49,819 nucleotides of DNA from NCBI GenBank assembly GCA_017540905.1, contig JAFYAC010000051.1:1-49819 (forward strand), written 5' to 3'. The stretch comes from Kiritimatiellia bacterium (lineage in GTDB: Bacteria > Verrucomicrobiota > Kiritimatiellia > CAIQIC01 > Lenti-01). Positions within the stretch are counted from its first letter, which is position 1. Every line of letters starts with the position of its first letter. This document shows positions 45,338 to 49,819 of the stretch, piece by piece. The position numbers were made by a program, and so were the translations under genes. The notes under the pieces were generated by a model. It saw only the letters and a list, made by a program, of their open reading frames with translations. It did no database searches and was not told the DNA's origin.

Positions 45338-48049
45338 TCACTCCGCGTCGCGCGTCCAGTGTTCCTGGCGGATGCGCTCGATGCGCGACTCGGCCTCGGC
45401 GGCCGCGGGCACCCCGGCCCCGGCCACGCGCCGGTAGGTCTTGACGGCCGCGTCCCACTGCCCGGCGCGCTCCTGGAGCGCCGCCGCGGCGAACGCGGCC
45501 CGCGTGAACCACACCGCCGACTCGGCCGCCGGGCGCGCCTCCTGCAGGTACGAGTACGCCGTCTCCAGGTACTGCTCCAGCGCCTCCGTGCGGTTCCCCA
45601 GCTTCTCCAGGCACCGCCCGATCTTGTAGCGCGCCTGCAGCGCGAGGTCCCCGGGGACCCCGGCGAAGTCCGCCAGCGCCCGGTAGCTCATCAGCGCCTC
45701 CTCGTACCGCCCCGGGTCGGACGCCCCCAGCGTGAACTGGCAATCCCCCTTGCGCCCGCGCGCCATGAGCGCCTCGGGGCTCTGAGGGAACCGTCCCGCC
45801 ACCTCGTCGAACGCGACGATGGCGAGCGCGAACTGCCCCAGCTCGCACAGCACGTCGCCCTGCGAGAGCAGCGTCTCGGGCAGGCGCGGCGAGTCGGGGT
45901 AGCCAGCCATGAGCGCGTTGAAATGCTCGTTCGCCTCGAGGTAGGCCGACCGCGCGGCCGCGGCGCGCCCCGCCCAGTACAGCGCTTCCGGCGCCCGGGC
46001 GCTGCGCGGGTAGTCGGCGGCGACGGCGGCGAACCGCTTCTCCGCGACCTCCGCATCGCCCTCGTTGAAGGCCTTTTCCGCGAGCCAGAAGCGCACGTCG
46101 GGCGCGAACTCCGAATCCGGGTACTCCTTGAGGAACCGCTCGCACGCGGCGATGGCGTCCTCGTCCTTCCCGAGCAGGTACAGGCACCACCCGCTCATGA
46201 ACAGCGCGCGCGGCGCGGCCTCGCTCTTGGGGAACTCCCGCCGGATCCGCAAAAAATCGTCCAGCGCCGGCTGGAACGCCCCCAGCCCGTACCGGATCCG
46301 CCCCCGCGCCATCAGCGCCGCGGCGGTCTGCGCCGGGTCGGCGGCCTTGCCCGCGCGCCCGGCGCCCTCGACGAGCCGCCCGTACTGCTCCATCGCCGTG
46401 TCCAGCGCCCCCCGCTCCTCGTACATCCGCCCGAGCCGCGCCGTCGCCGCGCGCGTCCACGCGCTTTCCGGCTCCGACCGCGACAGGTCCAGCCAATCGA
46501 TTTCCGCCTCCCGCTCCTCGCCCGCGGCGAGCCGCGACTCGGCCCCCAGGAAGCGCGCCTCGCCCCACTCCGGCGAGCCCGCGGGCGCCTCCGACGCGAT
46601 TTCCGCGAACGCCTCCGCCGCGCGCGCGTGCCTTCCGCACGCCGCCTGCAGGCGGGCTTCTTCCAGGCGCAGCGCGAGGCGCGCGGCGCCCTTGCCCTCG
46701 GCGGCGACGGCGCGTTCCAGCGCGTCCGCGGCCTCCTCCAGGCGGCCCTGGGCCGCGAGCAGGCGCCCCAGCCGCGCGTGGACCCCCGCCGTGCCCTCCG
46801 CCCCGTCGAACGCTTCCAGCCAGGCCCTGCACTCCGCCTCCGCCTCCTCCGGGCGGCCGGCCTGCTCCAGCCAGTCCGCCAGTTGCAGCTGCAGCGCCGC
46901 CGCGCGCGACTCGTCGGGGACGCGCCCCGCGACCTCGCGCAGCAACCCGGCACCCTCCTCCCCGCGCCCCGCGGCGCCCATCAGGCGGGCGCGGAGCACC
47001 TGGCACTCCAGGCGGTCCTCCGGATGCCTCGCGAGCGAGAGCGCCTTGCCGGCGGCCTCCAGCGCGGCCCCGTACTCCCCTTCCGCCGCCAGCGCCCTGG
47101 CCGCCACCCGGTACCCGCCCGAAGCCGCCTCCGCGGCGGGATCCAACCCTTCCAGCCGTTCCAGCCACGCCTTGCCGGCGAGCTTGCCGCCCTCCAGGTC
47201 CAGCTCCGCCAGCCGCACCAGCGCCCAGCCGTGCCACGGCGACGGCTCCGGCCACTTCTCCGCCACGCGTTCCAGCGCCGCGCGGGCCCGGGCCGTCTCG
47301 CCGGCGGCCGCCATGCGGTCCGCGAGGGCCATCCACGCGCCCGGCGCCTGGTTCCCGTCCTGGCCCTCGCCGCCGGGCACCCCCTCCAGCGCCTCCCCGG
47401 CCGCTTCCGCCTCGTCCCAGCGGCCCAGCTCGGCGGCCGAATCCATGGCCAGGCGGAGCGCCGCGGGCACCGCCGCGTCGCCCGGATGCCGCCCGGCGAA
47501 CCCCTCCAGCTCCTCCAGCGCGGACTCCGGCTTGCCGGACGCCGCGGCGGCCCGTGCCGATTCCAGCGCGAAGCCCGCCGCGAGCGGCCCCGACGCACCG
47601 ACCTTGCCGCGGTGCGCCGCCAGCAGCCGCACGGCTTCCGGCGGCTTGCCTTCCGCGAGCGCCACGCGCGCCAGCCATAGGGCCGCCTCCGCCTGGCGGC
47701 GGCGGTCGGACGACTCCGCGAGCACCGACTGGAACTGCCGGCGCGCCAGCCCCCACATCCCGTCCTCCAGCGCCGCGCGCCCCACCGCCAGACGCTTCAC
47801 CGCCTGCTCCCCGCCGGCCCCTTCCGCGACCTCCGCGTGCTCGGCGGTCTCGGCGGTTTCCGCGGCTTCCGCGGCCTCCGCGGACGGCACCTCCTCCGCA
47901 ACGCCGGACGCCTCCTGTCCCCACGCGGCGGCCCCCCACGCCACGCAACCCGCCGCCGCCAGTTTTTCCAACCATTGGAAACCTTTTTTCCAACCATTGG
48001 AAACTTTTTTTCCAATCATTGGAAAACTTCTGTCGCCCGCCATGCGCAT
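45338..48049 (-). CDS. Large TPR-repeat protein
   Basis: 903 residues, almost wholly TPR/HAT-like helical repeats, for example RAALEDGMWGLARRQFQSVL, LYLLGKDEDAIAACERFLKE and ALYWAGRAAAARSAYLEANE. The C-terminal half has the Tol-Pal/YbgF-type spacing of outer-membrane-associated TPRs. A hydrophobic stretch LAAAGCVAWGAAAWG (residues about 31-45) ending GQEA looks like a signal peptide. Its n-region (SFPMIGKKVSNGWKKGFQWL) is coded by three 19-bp palindromes, so start choice is uncertain: ATG 48049, 48043 or 48019 (inside a palindrome). A scaffold role in the periplasm is inference. Confidence 0.8.
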   Translation of the reverse strand: MRMAGDRSFPMIGKKVSNGWKKGFQWLEKLAAAGCVAWGAAAWGQEASGVAEEVPSAEAAEAAETAETAEHAEVAEGAGGEQAVKRLAVGRAALEDGMWGLARRQFQSVLAESSDRRRQAEAALWLARVALAEGKPPEAVRLLAAHRGKVGASGPLAAGFALESARAAAASGKPESALEELEGFAGRHPGDAAVPAALRLAMDSAAELGRWDEAEAAGEALEGVPGGEGQDGNQAPGAWMALADRMAAAGETARARAALERVAEKWPEPSPWHGWALVRLAELDLEGGKLAGKAWLERLEGLDPAAEAASGGYRVAARALAAEGEYGAALEAAGKALSLARHPEDRLECQVLRARLMGAAGRGEEGAGLLREVAGRVPDESRAAALQLQLADWLEQAGRPEEAEAECRAWLEAFDGAEGTAGVHARLGRLLAAQGRLEEAADALERAVAAEGKGAARLALRLEEARLQAACGRHARAAEAFAEIASEAPAGSPEWGEARFLGAESRLAAGEEREAEIDWLDLSRSEPESAWTRAATARLGRMYEERGALDTAMEQYGRLVEGAGRAGKAADPAQTAAALMARGRIRYGLGAFQPALDDFLRIRREFPKSEAAPRALFMSGWCLYLLGKDEDAIAACERFLKEYPDSEFAPDVRFWLAEKAFNEGDAEVAEKRFAAVAADYPRSARAPEALYWAGRAAAARSAYLEANEHFNALMAGYPDSPRLPETLLSQGDVLCELGQFALAIVAFDEVAGRFPQSPEALMARGRKGDCQFTLGASDPGRYEEALMSYRALADFAGVPGDLALQARYKIGRCLEKLGNRTEALEQYLETAYSYLQEARPAAESAVWFTRAAFAAAALQERAGQWDAAVKTYRRVAGAGVPAAAEAESRIERIRQEHWTRDAE
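47964..48026. repeat. Array of three 19-bp palindromes at exact 22-bp spacing
   Basis: TTTTCCAACCATTGGAAAC begins at 47964 and 47986, and TTTTCCAATCATTGGAAAA at 48008. The array overlaps the 5' coding end of the TPR gene. Because 22 is not a multiple of three, the copies are translated in three different frames (FPMIGK, FSNGWK-like, FQWLEK). Confidence 0.9.
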
Positions 48050-48052
48050 TGT

Positions 48053-48124
48053 CCGTTCAATCGTTGGATTGGTCTGTCGTTGGATCGCTGGATCGTTGGA
48101 TCGTTCAATCGTTGGATCGTTTTG
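48053..48124. repeat. 8-bp tandem repeat (TCGTTGGA)
   Basis: Units in 8-bp register from 48053: CCGTTCAA, TCGTTGGA, a diverged unit, then TCGTTGGA, TCGCTGGA, TCGTTGGA, TCGTTCAA, TCGTTGGA and a partial unit. It fills most of the gap between lemA and the TPR gene. Confidence 0.8.
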
Positions 48125-48139
48125 CCGGTTCGGTTCAGA

Positions 48140-48694
48140 TCAGAACTGCACCGTCGGGGCCGTCGCCGCCGCTTCCACCGCCTCGAAGGGCTTGCGCGTC
48201 TCGAACCCCGCCAGCCGCGCAATCAGCGCCCCCGGCATCTTGCGGATGCCCGTGTTGTAGCCCTTCACCGACTCGTTGTACCGCTGGCGCTCCACGTTGA
48301 TCCGGTTCTCCGTCCCGCTCAGCTCGTCCTGGAGCCGCACGAAATTCTCGTTCGCCTTCAGCTCCGGATAGTTCTCCACCACCACCATCAGCCGCGCGAG
48401 CGCGCTTTCCATGCCCGAAGCCGCCGCCATCTTCTCCTCCGGCGTCTTCGCCTCGCCCCACTGGCTGCGCAACCGCGTGATCTCCTCCAGCGTCCCCTTC
48501 TCGTGCGCCGCGTAGCCCTTGACCGTGTTCACCAGGTTCGGGATCAGGTCGAACCGCCGCTGCAGCACGCTTTCCACGTTGCCCCAGGCTTCGTTGCACG
48601 CCTCGTCCTTGCCGACCATGCCGTTGTACTGCCCCAGGCCCCACAGGACCAGGACCGCCACAACCGCAATCGCCCAGATCGTACCCTTCTTCAT
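48140..48694 (-). CDS. lemA: LemA family protein
   Basis: 184 residues. One N-terminal helix (GTIWAIAVVAVLVLWGLGQY), then the LemA coiled-coil domain: NEAWGNVESVLQRRFDLIPN, LVNTVKGYAAHEKGTLEEIT, YPELKANENFVRLQDELSGT, ENRINVERQRYNESVKGYN. Inner-membrane protein with an outside helical domain; role unclear. AAGGAA before the ATG. Placed 31 bp after the TPM-domain gene, a common pairing. Confidence 0.95.
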   Translation of the reverse strand: MKKGTIWAIAVVAVLVLWGLGQYNGMVGKDEACNEAWGNVESVLQRRFDLIPNLVNTVKGYAAHEKGTLEEITRLRSQWGEAKTPEEKMAAASGMESALARLMVVVENYPELKANENFVRLQDELSGTENRINVERQRYNESVKGYNTGIRKMPGALIARLAGFETRKPFEAVEAAATAPTVQF

Positions 48695-48725
48695 GCTTTC
48701 GTTCCTTTCGCTTTCGCTTCCAAAT

Positions 48726-49511
48726 TCACCAACCCCCGCGCGCCCCGCCGCCGCCGCTGCGGCCCCCGTGGCCGTGGAAACCGCCGCCCCTGCGCGCCCC
48801 ACCCCCCGCATGCCGCACCGGCGACCGCCCCGGCGTGGCGCGCGACGGCGACTTCACCGGCGCCAGCGACTCCTCCGACCCGTCCCCCTCGCCGCCGCCC
48901 CCCTTGCACGCGCTCCACACCACCAGGCCGACGAACAGGATGAAGAACCCGGCGAAGATGTACAGCCCCGCGTTCGACTTCTTCCGTTCCGCGAACACCT
49001 CCCCGGCCATCACCTTCAGCAGCGCCGCCGCCCCCTCCTCCAGCGCCGCCGCGTAGTCGCCCTCCTTGCAGTGCGGGATGATCGCCTCGTCGCGGATCCG
49101 CCCGCACAGCGCGTCGGACAGCGCCCCCTCGAACCCGTACCCGACCTCGATGTCCACCTGCCGCTCCTCCAGCGCCAGCAACAGCAGCACCCCGTTGTCC
49201 TTGCCCTTCTCGCCGATCTGCCACTGCTCGAAGAGCTTGTTCGCGAAATCCCCGATCTCCCCGCCCTTCAGCGACGGCAGCGACGCCACCACCAGCTGCG
49301 CCCCGTTCGACGCCGTCCCCGCCTTGATGGCCTCCACCAGCGCGGCCTGCCGTTCCGGGCCCAGCACCCCCGCGTAATCCATGACGGGCGACTCCAGCGC
49401 GAGCCCCTTCCGCCACGCGTCCGACTCCGCCGCGCCGGCCCAAACCACCCCCGCGCCGGCGGCCCACACCGCCGCCGCCGCGACCACCACTAGCCTGTAT
49501 GCCCTTCTCAT
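48726..49511 (-). CDS. TPM domain-containing protein (YgcG-like)
   Basis: 261 residues. Signal peptide (RLVVVAAAAVWAAGAGVVWA), a TPM domain (VMDYAGVLGPERQAALVEAI; LFEQWQIGEKGKDNGVLLLL; RQVDIEVGYGFEGALSDALC), one helix (YIFAGFFILFVGLVVWSACK) and the family's Gly/Arg/Ser-rich cytoplasmic tail ending GGGGARGGW. Extracytoplasmic phosphatase-like fold; function uncertain. ATG 49511 lies 10 nt after a TAGAGT box with no ribosome site, so it may be leaderless. Confidence 0.92.
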   Translation of the reverse strand: MRRAYRLVVVAAAAVWAAGAGVVWAGAAESDAWRKGLALESPVMDYAGVLGPERQAALVEAIKAGTASNGAQLVVASLPSLKGGEIGDFANKLFEQWQIGEKGKDNGVLLLLALEERQVDIEVGYGFEGALSDALCGRIRDEAIIPHCKEGDYAAALEEGAAALLKVMAGEVFAERKKSNAGLYIFAGFFILFVGLVVWSACKGGGGEGDGSEESLAPVKSPSRATPGRSPVRHAGGGARRGGGFHGHGGRSGGGGARGGW

Positions 49512-49521
49512 GCGCCCGCCG

Positions 49522-49551
49522 ACTCTACCCCACCCCCCTCCCCCAACGCAA
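49522..49551 (-). promoter_or_regulatory. Predicted promoter of the TPM-lemA unit
   Basis: Minus strand TTGCGT (49551-49546), 18 bp, TAGAGT (49527-49522). Confidence 0.55.
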
Positions 49552-49680
49552 CGCTTTTCCCCCCTTCCGCCCCCCTGCCGCCCCCTTCCCTGCCCTCCAC
49601 CAATCCCCATTCCCCCGCCCCCCTCCGCGCCCCCCCCACTGCCCCCGCTTCCCCCCCGTCGCTTCCCCCACCTCCACCCA

Positions 49681-49733
49681 ACTTTTGCAATCACATGAAT
49701 TCCCTTGACATTCCACCAGAACTCCCCCATTCT
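49681..49733 (+). promoter_or_regulatory. A+T-rich module plus promoter, leaderless start
   Basis: ACTTTTGCAATCACATGAAT leads into TTGACA (49705-49710), 17 bp, CATTCT (49728-49733). ATG 49742 is 8 nt further on. Near twin of 28826-28885. Confidence 0.65.
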
Positions 49734-49741
49734 CTCTCCCC

Positions 49742-49819
49742 ATGAACATCCTCTCCTCCGCCTCCAAGAAAACCTCCTCCATCTTCCAGGAACTCGCCGA
49801 CGCCCCCGCCATCGCCCCC
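49742..49819 (+). CDS. 5' end of an unidentified gene, cut by the window edge
   Basis: 26 codons, MNILSSASKKTSSIFQELAD then APAIAP, open to the end of the window. Supported by the promoter geometry just upstream. Too short to assign. Confidence 0.55.
   Translation, partial: MNILSSASKKTSSIFQELADAPAIAP

Overview
The window is high-GC DNA (about 70% by eye) with densely packed, often ATGA-overlapping genes. The gene-free gaps between them are filled with repeated A+T-rich palindromes and GC-rich hairpin elements. Content fits a Gram-negative bacterium: a GspD-type secretin, MurD, LemA/TPM, bacterial-type AspRS, GlgB, Wzx-independent glycan genes and a GldA/GldG/DUF4340-type ABC system. Together with the repeat style this suggests the PVC group, perhaps Kiritimatiellota or another Verrucomicrobiota relative. 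That placement is inference; no rRNA or tRNA gene was seen.

Layout. 1-1831 holds a secretin whose start lies left of the window, followed by a likely gspF 3' remnant, a terminator and a 1.5 kb repeat-rich gap. 3.4-7.2 kb holds a DUF4139 protein, a convergent fucose-isomerase-like protein, a DUF2780 protein and a C_GCAxxG_C_C redox protein. 7.8-11 kb (minus strand) is a polar amino-acid ABC importer whose permease carries an unusual extracytoplasmic N-terminal domain. 11.1-20.3 kb is a surface-glycan cluster: epimerases, two PLP sugar aminotransferases, an ATP-grasp ligase, an ArnC-like transferase, an ArnE/ArnF-like small flippase pair and a GT-C-like membrane protein. Parts of it look lower in GC than the rest. 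20.3-25.2 kb holds DUF2851, a WcaJ-type initiating phosphotransferase, a GT2 enzyme, a small-multidrug-export family protein and a secreted protein. 26-28.2 kb is glgB. 28.9-31.8 kb holds two unrecognised proteins that meet tail to tail. 31.9-35 kb is a two-GT4 operon plus a membrane protein with a C13 tract, then murD. 37-42.7 kb is a five-gene ABC export-type operon (ATPase, permease, GldG-like, DUF4340, orphan DAHVHV protein). 43.4-49.5 kb (minus strand) holds aspS, a large TPR protein, lemA and a TPM-domain protein. A new plus-strand gene starts at 49742 and runs off the end.

The most unusual non-coding signals are: (1) clusters of the 19-bp palindrome TTTTCCAATCATTGGAAAA, spaced 22 bp or 30-32 bp apart (near whole helical turns), one cluster lying inside the 5' end of a coding region; (2) a dispersed A+T-rich module around TTTGCAATTACGGAAAAAC, at least ten copies, some immediately upstream of start codons and some in facing pairs; (3) a MITE-like element with CACGGAG-containing inverted ends in three copies; (4) many promoters whose predicted transcription start falls on or just before the start codon, suggesting leaderless transcripts. 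All calls come from reading the sequence; no database search was run.
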